The notes below the pieces were generated by a model. The model ran no database searches, was not told the DNA's origin, and saw only the letters and a program-made list of their open reading frames with translations. A stretch of DNA of 64,000 nucleotides from Tomocerus qinae (taxonomy: Eukaryota; Arthropoda; Collembola; Entomobryomorpha; Tomoceridae). Location of the stretch: assembly GCA_020055645.1 (NCBI GenBank), contig CM034546.1, positions 31,868,001 to 31,932,000 on the forward strand. The letters are read 5' to 3'. Shown here in pieces: positions 21,720 to 35,500 of the stretch (its first letter is position 1; each line of letters starts with the position of its first letter). Made by a program: the position numbers and the translations under genes.

Positions 21720-22076
21720 ATAGTACAAGAGCTGTGCACAAAGCTGTTGTGGCTTTTGGCTGTGAGATATATTGCTAATATACGATTTACGGTGTGATGA
21801 TTGTATGATGTTGGGTTCTACAACACTATTTGTTTAAGAGACGCTAGACGTCATGATAAAGACCTGTTGAACTTCAAAGCCATACAATATTTCATATAAA
21901 AATATAATTTTGTGTAGTATTACGCTATCGATTCTTCTACTCTACCTGTACCTCTAGAATTGTGCGTGGCTTAGCCATAGGCAAGAGGGGGAGCGAAATG
22001 AGAATGTTACTGCTTAGCTTGAGTTGATTGAATGGCTAATAATTGCTCATAATAAATGAACTCGTTATATTACAAA

Positions 22077-23726
22077 TAGGGCATCCAGTCTCGGGTAGCT
22101 TTGGCCAGTCCCGGGAAATGAGACTTCCCGGGAATTTCCCGGGAAATTCCCGAGACTGAAGCATACCTATCTATAGCACTAAAAATTTCCAAATTTTTAT
22201 ATAAAAAGGATGAATATTTAATTTTTTAATGAGGGCAGAAAAACTTGGATTAAAATACTTATTCCAATATTAAAATATTATAATATAACTTGCCGTAACT
22301 GCAATGCATTTTAATTAATACCTTTGAATTTATTTCGAAAATAAAAATAGAAGTATCACTTATCAAGCTGGTTCTGATGGCGTGTTGTATATTCTAATTG
22401 ACATTTAAGAACCATGACTAGGCGCATCCTAAATACGCTACAACCGACGGCGACTAAATTATACTAATCGCCGGGTGTTAGATTTTTATTAGTTAGGTTA
22501 GTTTTTTCGTGTGGATAGGATAACCCCATGATTACTGGTTGAAATGCCAATAATGTAATGTTATTGCTCTTCTAGAACTAAATGTTAAATAAATATTTAA
22601 ATTAATAGCGATAGAGAAGACTGGTCATTCCTTTTGCTTTTAAGAATTCTATTCTTGTAATTAGGGCATCCAGTCTCGGGTAGCTTTGGCCAGTCCCGGG
22701 AAATGAGACTTCCCGGGAATTTCCCGGGAAATTCCCGAGACTGAAGCATACCTACCTATATCACTAAAAATTCCCAAATTTTTATTTAAAAGGAATGAAT
22801 ATTTAATTTTTTTAATGCCAGCAGAAAAACTTGGATTAAAATACGTATTCCAATATTAAAATATCATAATATAACTTGCCCTAACTGCAATGAATTTCAA
22901 TTTATACCTTTGAATTTATTGCGAAAATAAAAAAAGGAGTATCTTTTATCAAGCAGGTTCTGATGGCGTGTTATATATTCTAATTGACATAAGAACCATG
23001 ACTAGGCGCATCCAAAATACGCTACAAGCGACGGCACTAACTTATACTAATCACCGGGTGTTAGATGTTTATTGATTAGGTTAGTTATGTCGTGTGGATA
23101 GGATAAGGCCCATGATTACTGGTTGAAATGCCTATAATGTAATGTTTCTGCTCTTCTACAACTAATTGTTAAATAAATATTTAAATTAATAGCGATAGAG
23201 AAGAGAGTGACCATTCCTTTTGCTTTTAAGAATTCTATTCTTGTAATCTTAGATTTGCTGATTTCAACTAAGATAATACGATACGTGACAGTTTATTTCG
23301 ATTGCAGGATATTTGGGAGTCCATTTTAAATTTTGACAGTGCTTTTGAGTCTATTTGAAAGATTTGGAAGTGACTGGAAAATCTATATTTTGAAGGAACG
23401 GTAAAGCTCTCTCGTTTAGTAAATAAACTTATATGGAGAAATGTGTTAAGTTAAGACGTAATTAAATATTTCAATAAAGGTTTGAGAAATATTAAATTAA
23501 AATAATTTTGGGGGTAGAAACAAGAGTTACTAATAATATCTTTCGCGCTCACATACAAATAATTTGTGACGTAAAAATTTTCAAACCCAATTGTTATAAA
23601 AAATACTGCTCCATTAAATGTTTAATTTTTCGAGAATTTCCCGAGACTGATACAGCCAGTCTCGGGAAATAAGTCTCGAGACTCCCGGGAATTCCCGGGA
23701 CTCATTTCCCGGGACTGGATGCTCTA
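22077..23726. mobile_element. hAT-type non-autonomous element with perfect 8-bp target duplication
   Basis: The ends are TAGGGCATCCAGTCTCGGG and CCCGGGACTGGATGCTCTA (inverted, near-perfect), flanked on both sides by ATTACAAA (22069-22076 and 23727-23734). An 8-bp duplication and YARNG-type ends are hAT hallmarks. The left 585 bp (22077-22661), including the terminal repeat, is tandemly duplicated at 22662-23246. No transposase frame is present. Confidence 0.88.
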
Positions 23727-23734
23727 ATTACAAA

Positions 23735-25100
23735 GCTGTGTATTAGGAGATGTGGCTTGTTACTTTGTCGCAGTCATGATAAAATGGCTTGTTACTTAGT
23801 AATGGTAAGCAGACGATATATTATTCTATCGCTTAAACGTTTTAATTTGAAGTAATTATTAATTATTTTGGAAGATTATTAGAGATATCAGATTTTCTTT
23901 TGGAGGTCTTTATCCAACTTATAGACACTTTTGCAGACACTCTGCATTGCCATTGCTATAGGGCTATGAAATACTAAAATCCTCTTAATTTGGGATACTT
24001 AACTTGCTAAAAATTATGCAATTTACTGTGCAACCACAAAGATCGAAAACCGCGTCGATTGATTCAGGCAACCACATTATCCTTTATTAAATCTGTATTA
24101 GAGAATATTGTATAAACCATAAAACAAGAATTAAAGAGCCTCTTGCAGAAATTTGCACATCACATCGATAGTTCATTTATAACTTTACATCTAGGTCCAA
24201 ATCCTACTTAAAAAATTGGTGTCAAAATTCTAGATAGACTAGATATTATTAATATCTCCTGTTTTTTGGTTTAAGTAATACACGATCCATCTTTAAATTA
24301 TTTTGAAAAAAAAGCTTGCAGGAGGCTCTGCATCTTATGTCTATTTTCCTTATCCCAAATATGTCTGCATGTCGTCCTTCGACGTATGTATGTATGTATG
24401 TTATATGGGGTGTACTGGCTCACTACGAAGTGATAGTACTGGGCGCAGGCCTCATTACGGGCCTATTGCCAACTCCTTCGAACCTAACTATTCCTTATGC
24501 CTATTCCTATATAATTAATACATGCACGATCTTAAATCTAATCTTATTCGTGTACAACATAGACACAAGACCATATATTATTTTACTATACATAAAATTA
24601 GTTCTTCCTATGTTGCATGTATCCATCTATCTACGCCGTTAGTTAATTGATTAATTATTTGAGCATTAGTTTATTTCGAAATAAGACGTTAATATGCATA
24701 ATAATTTTGAAACTCAGCAAGTAGCACAATAACTGGTCAAATCCTGGTCAAATAAATATCAGCATCCAATTATTCTCTGCTCTTTCACTGACATCTCATA
24801 TTCGCACACATTCGCACTTAACTAATTACATTCACTCACTCGATCATCATACATACAGTGCATACTTTATATACTTACAACCCGGGTAGTAGTCTCTGGG
24901 ACAGGAGTGACCATCCACCATCCGAGAATTCGTCCACTTGTCTTGCCAGTAACCAGTAATCAGTTTCAAAAGTTTTTAGGCAAGTTTAAGTTACAATGAG
25001 ATCTATGACTATTTTTAATATATTTAGGTTTACTTTTTATGGTTGTTATGGTATTTACCTTTGCTTTTTTAATTATTCGGATTATAATTAATTTATTTGA
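23735..25100. other. Intergenic with a short repeat of the receptor 5' flank; no gene seen
   Basis: The stretch 23740-23830 (ATGGCTTGTTACTTAGTAAT, then GTAAGCAGAC) matches 27480-27590. A TATG-rich run lies at 24385-24402. The two overlapping frames at 24303-24642 have low complexity and no family features. Confidence 0.45.
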
Positions 25101-25638
25101 ATGAATTAAAGTACTTGCACACCCGTTTTGTTTGTAAGAAATAAGTATTTTAAGCCATCGGGTGTATTAAGTAAGGATAAAAAATTATTTGATGGTCAAT
25201 TCAGGAATGGAACCTGAGTACTTTCGATATCCGGGCTACTCATATCACTAAGTTACCATCCGACCATACTAATGTATTATCTACTTTTTACTTTACTTAT
25301 GTAACTCTGTTGGTTACTATGATAATGCCTAGTGTGTGCAAGTAACTTGCAAAATTCTAAATTAAAATTCCGCTAAAATGCAACTATTGGCTGGGCTTTA
25401 GCATTAATTGGCATTACCATAGTAACCAAAAGAGTTACATAAGTAAAGTAAAAAATAGATAATACTTTAGTATGGCCGGATGGCGACTTAGTGATATGAG
25501 TAGACCGGATATCGAGAGAACTCAGGTTCCATTCCTGAATTGACCATCAAATAATTTTATATCTTTACTTAATACACCCGATGGTTTAAAATACTTATTT
25601 CTTACAAGCAAAACGGGTGTGCAAGTACTTTAATTCAT
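25101..25638. mobile_element. Palindromic element whose two arms each carry a tRNA-like head
   Basis: The arms 25101-25333 and about 25406-25638 are inverted copies (ends ATGAATTAAAGTACTT and AAGTACTTTAATTCAT). Each arm holds a 71-72-nt tRNA-like stretch: minus strand 25194-25265 and plus strand 25475-25545. Each has an A-box-like TGGCGACTTAGTG (or TGGTAACTTAGTG) and a B-box-like GGTTCCATTCC. These are the internal RNA polymerase III signals of tRNA-derived SINEs. Two SINE heads back to back could have arisen by inverted insertion or by foldback formation. Confidence 0.6.
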
Positions 25639-27109
25639 ATCATTTACCTTATTTATTTACATGAAAATCTTCAAAACGACGATAATTGGTTATGCAAAGT
25701 AATTAACCACTAAACTCGAATTCGTTTCATTATTTAACTTATTCAAAGAAGTTAAAGTTGAGGATTTCTTTGTATAGGGTTAATATTTCCATCTGTCCAC
25801 TGCAAGATATCGAAAAACCCGGGGTTATTTCCCGGGTTTCGACCCGGTGGACTGTCGTAAGTTCTCCTTATCCTCGACAACTTTGAAACGGATTAAGAAA
25901 TAGCGCTTAAATTTGCAGGATACAGTTTTTATATGATAAAAAAGATATAATTAAGGTATATCAATGTATCAGTCATCATTCATCGTAAAAAGTTGAGTAA
26001 TATCCTAATAGAAACAAAAAATGTCCTTTTACTTGACACTAGAAAATAAGAGTTAGATATATTTTGATTTTAGTATAGTAGAAAATATGTCAGCTCTGTT
26101 TCCAAATTTTGTAGCCAGAAGAGAGGTGAAACATGTTTGTCCTAGATAATTTCCTTTACACTTAATATGCAGTTTCGCTTTTGCAATGGTTTATTTTTAA
26201 GATATTTTATTTATTTTTAAAGCTTATTTCTGTATTTGATTTATTTGGAAGGTATTCATGGTGCCTGTCTACGTTTAAAGGGCAAAAAGAGTACGACCAC
26301 GAATGGATTAATGGAAGGAGTAGTGGTAACTCTGGTAACTGCTTCCTCTACGGCTGCTATTTGTTAATCTGAGGCTAATTAGTATACATATGATGTCCAT
26401 CACTACCATAATCTATTTCTGTCTGTCAGTCTGTCCGTCCGGAAATCACTGCGGACGGGTACAATGTTTATAAATTGACAAAATCAGCCAAACTACAGAC
26501 TGTAGTAGGGGTTGAGAAATTTAAAAATCAATACAACTATGGTTTTCAGGGCCGCAGCCAGAAGACAATTTCTGGAGGGCACCGAGAAAAAATTAGAAAT
26601 TTTAGCATTTTTTTGTGATTTTAGACAAAAATTGCTTTATTTTTCTTGATTTTGGGGGAGGGAGGCCTTGATGGTCAAAATGATCGTGCAAAAACATGTT
26701 GTTACATGACTCTTCGTTTGTACAGTTTCAACTCATCATAGACGTCAGTGTGTAGATTATTTCTCCGGATTCAAGAGAGTGATACTATATTGCACGATAT
26801 ATGTTACTAAAAATGATTTTAACATTTTATCACTATTGTCACTAAAAAGGTCAACATTTAAAGCCCACGTCGAATTTAAAGTTTGACCGCCATCTAATTG
26901 GCAAATGGCAACAACAGAAATTTGAATATTACTCATTTTCCTCAGGGTCAATGTACAGTACAATATAGTTAGGGGCATATATCCTATTTTATCTCGCTTG
27001 AATAATATGACCACACATTAGCCAGAGTCCGAATGTCAAGTGCTTTCAACTTTGATAAACTCCTTTGCAATTATATTTCCGTTTTTAGCAGCTTTTTAAT
27101 TTTGGAAGT
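25639..27109. other. Intergenic, transposon-like debris
   Basis: It contains a GTCTGTCAGTCTGTCCGTCC motif near 26420, like those in other dispersed repeats of the window (3940, 11270, 36050). A GGGCCGCAGCCAGAA segment near 26550 resembles, in reverse, one near 51585. No convincing gene is seen. Confidence 0.4.
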
Positions 27110-27907
27110 TGGTAGCAGTATCCAACAAAGCAAACAAACTTTGCTAATAGAAAGATGCGACTTGAAATGAACTGAGCGGGTTCATTAATTATAGCTTAGC
27201 TTAATGAGTATTCTTTGCCCCGGGCAGACCACCTGCACTACTCTGTTTTTATTCCAACTTCACAGTTATAGTTTCTACTAGGTTTGATTTCATTCTTCTA
27301 ATTCTCTAGTCTAGTCTGAGTCGTCTGTTATAGTTATTACTAAATTGCTGTACCGACATTGAATTTTACAATGGGGTATTGTTCGCTGTCTCCTGTTTCT
27401 TTTGATACTTACAAGCTTCTTTAACATATTATATTATTTAGTATTTTCGCAATTATATGGCGGAACAGTGTTGTAACCACTGTATCAGGAGATATGGCTT
27501 GTTACATTGTCGTAGTCATGATAAAATGGCTTGTTACTTTGTAGCAGCCATGATAAAATGGTCTGTTACTTAGTAATACTAAGCAGACACTATCTGAAAT
27601 TTTAAAAATTCCAAAAAGCAAAGAGAAGAAAATGGGAAGAACTCCGTTGTCCTGTAATATTGATAAAAGTTTCTTTATTATCATAGCTTTCCATTGTCTT
27701 TTACAATGATCCCTTGACAACATGGTTATTGTAATGGTTCTCGGAAATAATTAATGGAATATTTCACTCCATTTCCCTGTTTCCTTCCGTCTTAATCACA
27801 AGTATTTGTAGTATATAGCACAGCATTTGTTAAACAGAAACAACCTGTGTGCTATTATGTACCGATACTATATAAATGGTTTCTCTTCAAATCCCTCGTT
27901 CGCATTC

Positions 27908-28093
27908 ATGCGTCTCTCATTACTCATATCTCTCATTATTACCTTATATCTCTCGTATTCCTCGTGCAAACAACTAACTCTCGCTGGGAGGTACATAATG
28001 GACGAGTTGCCGAAAGGGCCGCCAAATGAATTGCTGTTGACCGACCACAGAAATCCTATGTTAAGACAGCCGATAGTGAGTAATGAATGTTGA
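27908..28093 (+). CDS. Possible small secreted peptide (first exon), function unknown
   Basis: From the ATG at 27908 the frame begins MRLSLLISLIITLYLSYSSC, a good signal peptide. It continues as a short polar chain (AGRYIMDELPKGPPNE, then DHRNPM) and stops at 61 aa if unspliced. A strong donor, ATA|GTGAGT, at 28075 suggests a phase-0 exon end there and a further exon that I could not find. TATATAAA at about 27869 lies some 35 bp upstream of the ATG, giving a very short leader. The longer upstream open frame starts from non-ATG codons. Part of the sequence is repeated, inverted, at 28265-28340. I recognise no peptide family. Confidence 0.4.
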   Translation: MRLSLLISLIITLYLSYSSCKQLTLAGRYIMDELPKGPPNELLLTDHRNPMLRQPIVSNEC

Positions 28094-28264
28094 ATGTGGT
28101 ATTAAAATATAAATTAAAAAAGGTCTTACACTATACAAATACAACTTAGAGAAGCTTTTTAAATTTATTTTGTATATTATTTAATAAAAGTTAATGATTC
28201 CAGAAACCATTTCTTTCTAAATACTTTATCAGAGTAGTACTACTGTATACAACATTGAATTTAT

Positions 28265-28340
28265 CACTATCGCTGTCAGCTGTCTTTACATATAGGATTT
28301 CTGTGGTCAGCCGACAGCGATTCATTTGGCGGCCCTTTAT
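28265..28340 (-). pseudogene. Inverted partial copy of the 27.9-kb peptide exon
   Basis: The minus strand reads KGPPNESLSADHRNPI, next to KGPPNELLLTDHRNPM in the plus-strand exon, and then stops. The two copies face each other across about 200 bp. Confidence 0.6.
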
Positions 28341-28838
28341 GCCCCTATACTTGTAGTTTCGTGTTATTTCTATTGTTATACCCGTGATATATTATATATC
28401 TAAAGTATATCCCATCTACTCAGCCCAGAAAACATTTCTTTTATGTATAACTCGTTCATTTGTATCCACTCCTTCCATTCGTATCTCACCTTTCCTCCTG
28501 TAAGTAACCATTTCATCAAAACTCTCAATTACTTCCAAATTTTTAAAAAGCGATCAATATATTCTCATCACTCCACGATTTCGCAACCACAATTCATTTA
28601 GCTACAATCTCGAAACGCGAATGGAGCAAAAATTGTAAATAAATTGTAAAGTGTCTCATAATCCCCAAGTCATATACCATTTGATTCCAGGACTCTTTTA
28701 ACCTAGACAACATACCTAAATTAGGTTTGTTCGTATTGCCCCACTTAAATGTTAGCAATACCAAGTGTCGTACAGTTTCGTACAGTTAGTAGTACAGTTA
28801 TACTTGAATGATTTCGCATCAATTATTTTACAAATATA

Positions 28839-29475
28839 TCGTCTCTTAAGGATCGAAAAAGCCTCTATCCACTTTCAGATTGGTGGACGAATAAGCCTAT
28901 ATCCATTTTTTGTTTGGTGGACGAATAAGCCTATATCCATTTTTTGTTTGGTGGACGAATAAGCCTATATCCAATTTTCGTTTGGTGCAGGAAATAGCCT
29001 CTGTCATCTTACAGCCTTACGTAAAGTTGTCGGGGCACAGTAAGAATAAACAAGTTCACAAAATGAAGTATTTATTATTTTTATGTTGATACTTGAAATA
29101 TATCATCATATAATGATCATAAGCATTATAAGGTTTTAGCTAATTACACAATAAGACAAAAACAAAACTTTTAGCGACACAAATTCGTATTTTGATATTG
29201 GATAAAACTAAACTGGCTGGAAGGTAGAATAAAAGTTCAATATTTCCGCCGCCCATATTAACTAGGTATCAATACGCCCCTATAACTTTACAAGCAAAGC
29301 TGCAAGAGGATAGAGGCTATTTCCTGCACCAAATGAAAATTGGATATAGGCTTATTCGTCCACCAAACAAAAAATGGATATAGGCTTATTCGTCCACCAA
29401 ACAAAAAATGGATATAGGCTTATTCGTCCACCAATCTGAAAGTGGATAGAGGCTTTTTCGATCCTTAAGGGACGA
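28839..29475. mobile_element. TA-flanked foldback element in the receptor 5' flank
   Basis: TCGTCTCTTAAGGATCG at the left is matched by CGATCCTTAAGGGACGA at the right, with TA on both sides. Tandem subrepeats (GGTGGACGAATAAGCCTATA, then TCCATTTTTTGTTT) fill both arms. It splits DNA that is continuous in the duplicated copy at 6550-6640, so it inserted after that duplication. It ends about 100 bp before the receptor start codon. Confidence 0.8.
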
Positions 29476-29578
29476 TATTTTTGGGTTTAGTATAATTTTA
29501 TTGTGTTATAACTGCAAATTATATAGCAAAAACTGGCACATGAACGAAGTATTTAATTTCTAGCTAAAATAGGTGAAG

Positions 29579-32500
29579 ATGGTGAACGTCGAGTTTGAAG
29601 GAAAATCGAGTATTGTGGATTTCCCAGATTATTTGGGGGACAATGGAAATAACACACAAAATTGTTCCGCTTTTGAAAATTACTACTGCGAATCACAGGA
29701 GGATTACGAGGATCGCATTCTTCGTCACATCTACCCGGATATATACAAGTGCATTCTTATCTTTGCCCATCTCGTCGTCTTCATAATTGGGCTGGTAGGT
29801 AATATACTAGTCTGTGTTGCTGTTTTTCGCAGCAATTCCATGAAGACGGTAACTAATTATTTTCTTGTCAACTTGGCCGTCGCTGACATTATGGTCATTC
29901 TTTTCTGTTTGATTCCAACTGTGATTTGGGATGTGACACAGACTTGGTTCCTGGGTCAAGTGCTCTGTAAAGTCGTTCTGTACTTACAGGTTAGTAAAAG
30001 TGTCTCAATCTCACTATGTTTTAATTGTATTAAACTAAATTAATAAATTAATGCTAAATTAATTATTAAAGCTAAACTAAGTGTTTAATGCCTTGAGCTG
30101 TACTTGTTAATCCGATGACCGAATGCATGTAATGTTTATTTTTCTCTGTTCTATTCGCTCTGCTATTCGTCGGCTCTGCTTGCTGATAAATATATACATG
30201 CACATGTGGTAGTGGTGAAATGAATCACACTATTAGTTAAATTTAAGTAATTGCTCGGTAATAAATCCGATGCTCTTGTGGCCTGCCCTGAAGGCTTAAC
30301 ATTTACTGTATTTTCTATTATTTTAAATATAAAAGCATACCTACCAGGTAATACCATAGTTCTAGTAAAGTTGCAGCTGACACGACAGCATCCACAATCA
30401 TTTTTGCAAACTACGGCTGATTCAATGGACAAACATTTAATAAAAACTAAAACTAAATTTCCTAGTTCAGGGTCACAGAAAAACTTAAGTCGAACCTTGT
30501 CAACCCCAATTTTGAGTGAGTTGATCCAGAGGGATAGAATCTCGATAACATCAGACAAAAAAGAGAGGCAAAGAGATCATTTTGAGACATTTTTATTAGT
30601 ATTTATATAGGAGTATACTACCCTATATACAAGCCTATAGCCTATATATAAACAGGTTTATTTTTCTTCAACAGTATTAGTGAATAAAGATATTTGTGAA
30701 GATTGAATGATTTTGGTACACATAATAGGCATAACAGTCTTATTCGTATTCTGTAAAATTGTATGAAAAATTGAATTCAGTGCACTACGGCTGCTTAAGC
30801 TGGTGCCCCTATACTATAGTTGTTGCTTTAACAGATTAAAAACAGAACTCGAGAGGACGTGAAAGCAACTAATTAGGTTTTTATCATTTTAAAGATAAAA
30901 CGAAAGCAGTAGCCACACAAACGCCAAAAGGCACAGACGGGATGCGTCTGTAGATATACTGATGCTATTAGAAAATAGTATTTACTCGGAGATTAATCAA
31001 TAAAGGTAGTCATTCACAAAACATCAAGGTTCACGACTCGTTCTGCTGGGGTCGGAACAAATATTAAACTAAATCAACTCTCAACTGTACCTCGCTCGGT
31101 TATGTCTAATATCACACATTTATAGCACACAGTCCTGGAAAACTAAAATAAAATATGATTACAAACGGATAAAATTTATGAAATTAAAATACATGTAAAA
31201 ACTTTTGATTAATATTAGAATGTTAGAATGACTGATGGGAGAGAACAAAATTGTAAAACTGTTAGTTCAACAGTCAATAAACTCGAACTCATCTCATATT
31301 ATAAACTATTGTTGTAAATGTTGTACACTATACTCTGGTACCAATAACAGTCAGAGTGCGGTAAGTCGACCATTCCCAAACATCACGCATAAATACAATG
31401 ATAGTTCTTTAGGTCTCGGATTATGACACCAGGATCTTGGTGTCATACTCCTGCAGGATCCTCCCTGCAGGAGGGCAACCAAATATACATCTGACAGGAG
31501 AATGGGTTTTACAATTATAAATAATTATAAATCCACGTAAATTCGGTTCTATTTATCATTTCAGTTATAAAATAGCTCGTTAGAAGGTTGACACGTTTTA
31601 TGAAACCTCTGACATAGGAAATGGACATGCAATTAAGAATTACTGAAAATCAGGGCATGAAAATCCTATGGGTTTTTTGCTTTTGGTGAGAAAAAACCCA
31701 ACCCAAAAACCAGAGTTTTTGGGTATTTGGTTTTTGTTTGCTGTTTGCTACCCAAAAACCCACCCAAAAACAGGGGTTTTTGTGTTTTTCATGCCCTGCT
31801 GAATATTGATGTACTTACGGCTATATTCAATGCATAAAGTTGTGGAAAGTCTATACTGAGAACTGACATCCAGGACAATACTAAGTAGGTTTACATAAAT
31901 AATAAATAGAGCACAAAATTGCATAGCGTTACATTTTATGCTTCATGACAACAATTTATCACACCACTTTCTTACACCCATTTGTGCATGGTTTATTATT
32001 CTGATCCAGACATGTCACTGAAATATCGACGTGAAGTATCTATCATGCAACAATTTTTCAAGCTCGAATCCAGGATACCAAACAAATTGTTTTGGATGGT
32101 GAATAGGTGATTGTTTGAAACATTCCCGCCAATCAGAATTTTTTTTCACCGGCTAAAATGTCGTCCATACTTCCTCACTCTTTCACTTCCCCTCACGGAA
32201 AATGGTGCCATTGTCTAAATGCTGCGCCATGCATGTAGAGGGTGTCTAGGCTATGGAAATAAGCTATTTTGTACACAAGTACACGAAACGAAAAACGGAT
32301 TTAGGCTATTTTTTACACAAAACGAAAAGTGGTTTTAGGCTTAATGGTTCCTTAAGGGACGATATGTAGATATATTGGACGTCAACTACTTTGTTATTAA
32401 ACCAAATTTTATGGTTAAAGTATACTATTAAAGTAGGATACTGCGGGCGATGATGACGAAACTTACTAATGTGTCTTCGATGGGTACGTACGTACTAATT

Positions 32501-35500
32501 ATAGAGATACCATGTAGCCTGACGCAGATAGCATTTAGTATAAATAAATATGAAGTAGTAAATTTAGCATAAATTGTGGCAGAAGTAGTATGATAAAATT
32601 ATTAAGTTAATTAGTACTTAATTTAAGTAAATCGCTATTTTCCGGTAAATAAATAAATGATTGGTAATAAATAGCTTATTATAAATATTATAAATAGCCA
32701 ATGAAAATAGAAGAAAGCGTTGATTTGAGTATTGAGTCATTCTCATAAATATGAGTTAAAATTAAACATTACGTAGTAATCAGTAACCACCAAAGAAGGG
32801 CATATTGATGAGCGTCATTTGATGAAAACATCCCCTATGTACTTGGCATGTTATCATGCCAAATATAGACTATTGAATTGATTGATTAACACGGCTGACT
32901 TTATTGTCTAACATGTAGGTATTCAAATGACGAGGGACAATCCGACATTCTGAAATTCGGTTCCGACTATTTCAAAAACCAATTATGTTACATAGAAACA
33001 TAATTTTTTTGGTTCCTTAAAGTTTTATAAACAAACACTATTAGTCATAGTCATAAAGCTATATGCATGGATGGTTAATTAAGAAAGACAGCATACATGT
33101 ACTCTGTACCTTAGGTAGATTGTAAAATTGCAAATGGGTTCCTGAGTTCCTGACCATATGTTAGAAATTCAATAGAAATTATCATGATAGAAATACGTGG
33201 ATGGCAGTAATTGATGGAAGTGCCTCGTTTATGGTAAATGGCATCCAAGGTATCGAAAAACCCGGGTTTTTTAGGAAAAAACCCTCGACCCCGGGTTTTT
33301 TAGGGTTTTTTGGGTTTAAGGGTTTTTTATATAACTATAGGTATAAATACAAGCCTATACATACCATATATGAAAACTACAGCTGACAACAACAACAACC
33401 GTGTCAACTACTATTACCTACGTCAATGAAAAGAAAAATTAAAGCATAAAAGTTTAATTTTATTATGTTGTAACGTAGCAAATGCAGTATTTTTGTGAAC
33501 ACCTACATTATTATTACTGTTTGATAACAACTAGTGAAATATTAAGCATTATAATATTTTACTGATTATATTGACTTTATGAAATTATTCCTTTGTTAAT
33601 TTGAAGTTTTAATTGCAAAGCATTACAGTAATGAATATGTAAGTGATAAATTGAAATTATGAGTACAACAATATTATAAACATAATCTTCACAATGCAAT
33701 GACTAAAGTATACATAAAACTAATATTATTATAGTCCTCACATTACGATACATTAATTACGCGTAGAAGTGTAGAAGCTATATTTGTTTCCACCTGATTA
33801 TGCATTAGTTTACATTTTTGAATAGAAATTAGTATGCATTGCGTATCTAGATGGAGCTGTAGTGCACATTTTTGTATGTTTTGTAAAAAACCCAAAAAAC
33901 CCAATAAACCCGGGGTTTTTTAAGTAAAGCGGGGTGGGTTTTTTGCCAAAAAACCCAAAAAACCCCAACCCATAAAAAACCCGACCCACAACCCTGATGG
34001 CATCTATCAGCAGATACAAAATATCCATTTGCTTTGCATAATATACAATATTGTACTATCCTGATATATAAAGTATGATCTATTAATAATCAAATAATAA
34101 ATTATTCCTGAAATAAAATTATGCAGTAGATTAGTATGGATTGAAGTTCGGTTGGTCTACCTTTGTTTAGATATTGTCCCTAGTCAGCATGACACATTTT
34201 TTAGTAATCATGAATCACACAAAATATTCTGGAGTGCAATGCACACGCATTTCATTTGATATTTAAGTGATGCCATGCACTCTGCAGGAAAAAGGAGCTA
34301 TTGAAGGGTACGATTAGTCCATTCATGACACTTACTTTCGTTCGTTTTCAGAGTATAAAAAAGTTAAATGAATTCTAAGGATAGCACCAAGGCTTGAAAC
34401 TGAAGACTAGCAGAGCTTGTAAAGATAAATAAATACATGTCGTTGTACAATTGGGGATGCCAATTAAAGCCATAATGCAGTATAAATCGTTACTTTTATA
34501 TGATTGTGAAGTTATACATTTCTTTATATTATTATGTTTTCATGTACTACCTTAAAATAAATATTAATTATAAATGGTAGTGAGCGTTTTAAAGTCGTTG
34601 TACGAATTAATTTCTAGGAACCATATATGACTCATATTCAATTATTCAGAAAATGGACATATCTGATGCGCATTAAAAGCACTTTTATTCCATGTTATTA
34701 TATCCAGAATAAGTGCAGATATTTAAAATGTGAATAAATACCTAGAAAATCTCTTCATGTAAATTCACGACTTAAGTGTAAGAAAGTTGACGCTGATTTT
34801 GTATCTTTCTTTTATCGCTATTGACGTAAATAATTAGCTATATGACGTGGGTGGCAATGCAAAGGTCAATTGTGTATATTCGGAGTATACCTATATATAT
34901 ACTTATAAGCATGGATTAACGAGTATTATTGCTGCATTAGCCTCCCACAGTAAACACCAGATTACCATTTTATATCCATCTTAAAATAGTGTACAAAATG
35001 AAATTTTGGATATCGATATGCATTCTGGCATTTTCCTGTTCCATCTTTGGGGAAATCTTGAAGGTAATACTGTTTGAAGATTTTTTTTGAAAATTGTGTA
35101 CATAATATTTATTACATGTTTTTCAATTCTTTTTGTAAACAGGAAAATATAAATAACCGAGAGCGTAGAACAATTCCAAAGAAATTTTATAATGCACATG
35201 TTATTAGTCCTAAAACATTCAATCAACTCTCAAAATCTCCAGATCCTGCAACACACTACACCACTTATTTAACCAACATGTCGATAAAAAACAATAATTT
35301 GATGCTGCGGCTGAATCCACAGTTACAAGGATCTACACCTCATAACTATGACCAAAGGAAGTCTCACACACTCATCGTAGGCTCTCGAAAAGATGTCGCA
35401 GAATCAGTTCGAAATGGAAAAGTAATCTAAATCAATCTTATTGCTATATTTTCACTTAAGGAGGCCGTCTTTACAGACTTGCCGCATTATTTTTCCAGGT

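Noticed and set aside
24303-24642. 108-aa frame with hydrophobic stretches
   Set aside because: It contains a TATG-type simple run and no family motif, and overlaps another frame. Hydrophobicity is expected from AT-rich sequence.
25194-25545. Functional tRNA genes
   Set aside because: Box motifs are present, but no clear cloverleaf or anticodon loop can be read, and both copies sit in the arms of a palindromic repeat.
30163-30610. 131-aa minus and 119-aa plus overlapping frames in receptor intron 1
   Set aside because: They overlap antisense, and neither has a convincing start, signal, domain or splice pattern. Probably chance or degraded transposon.
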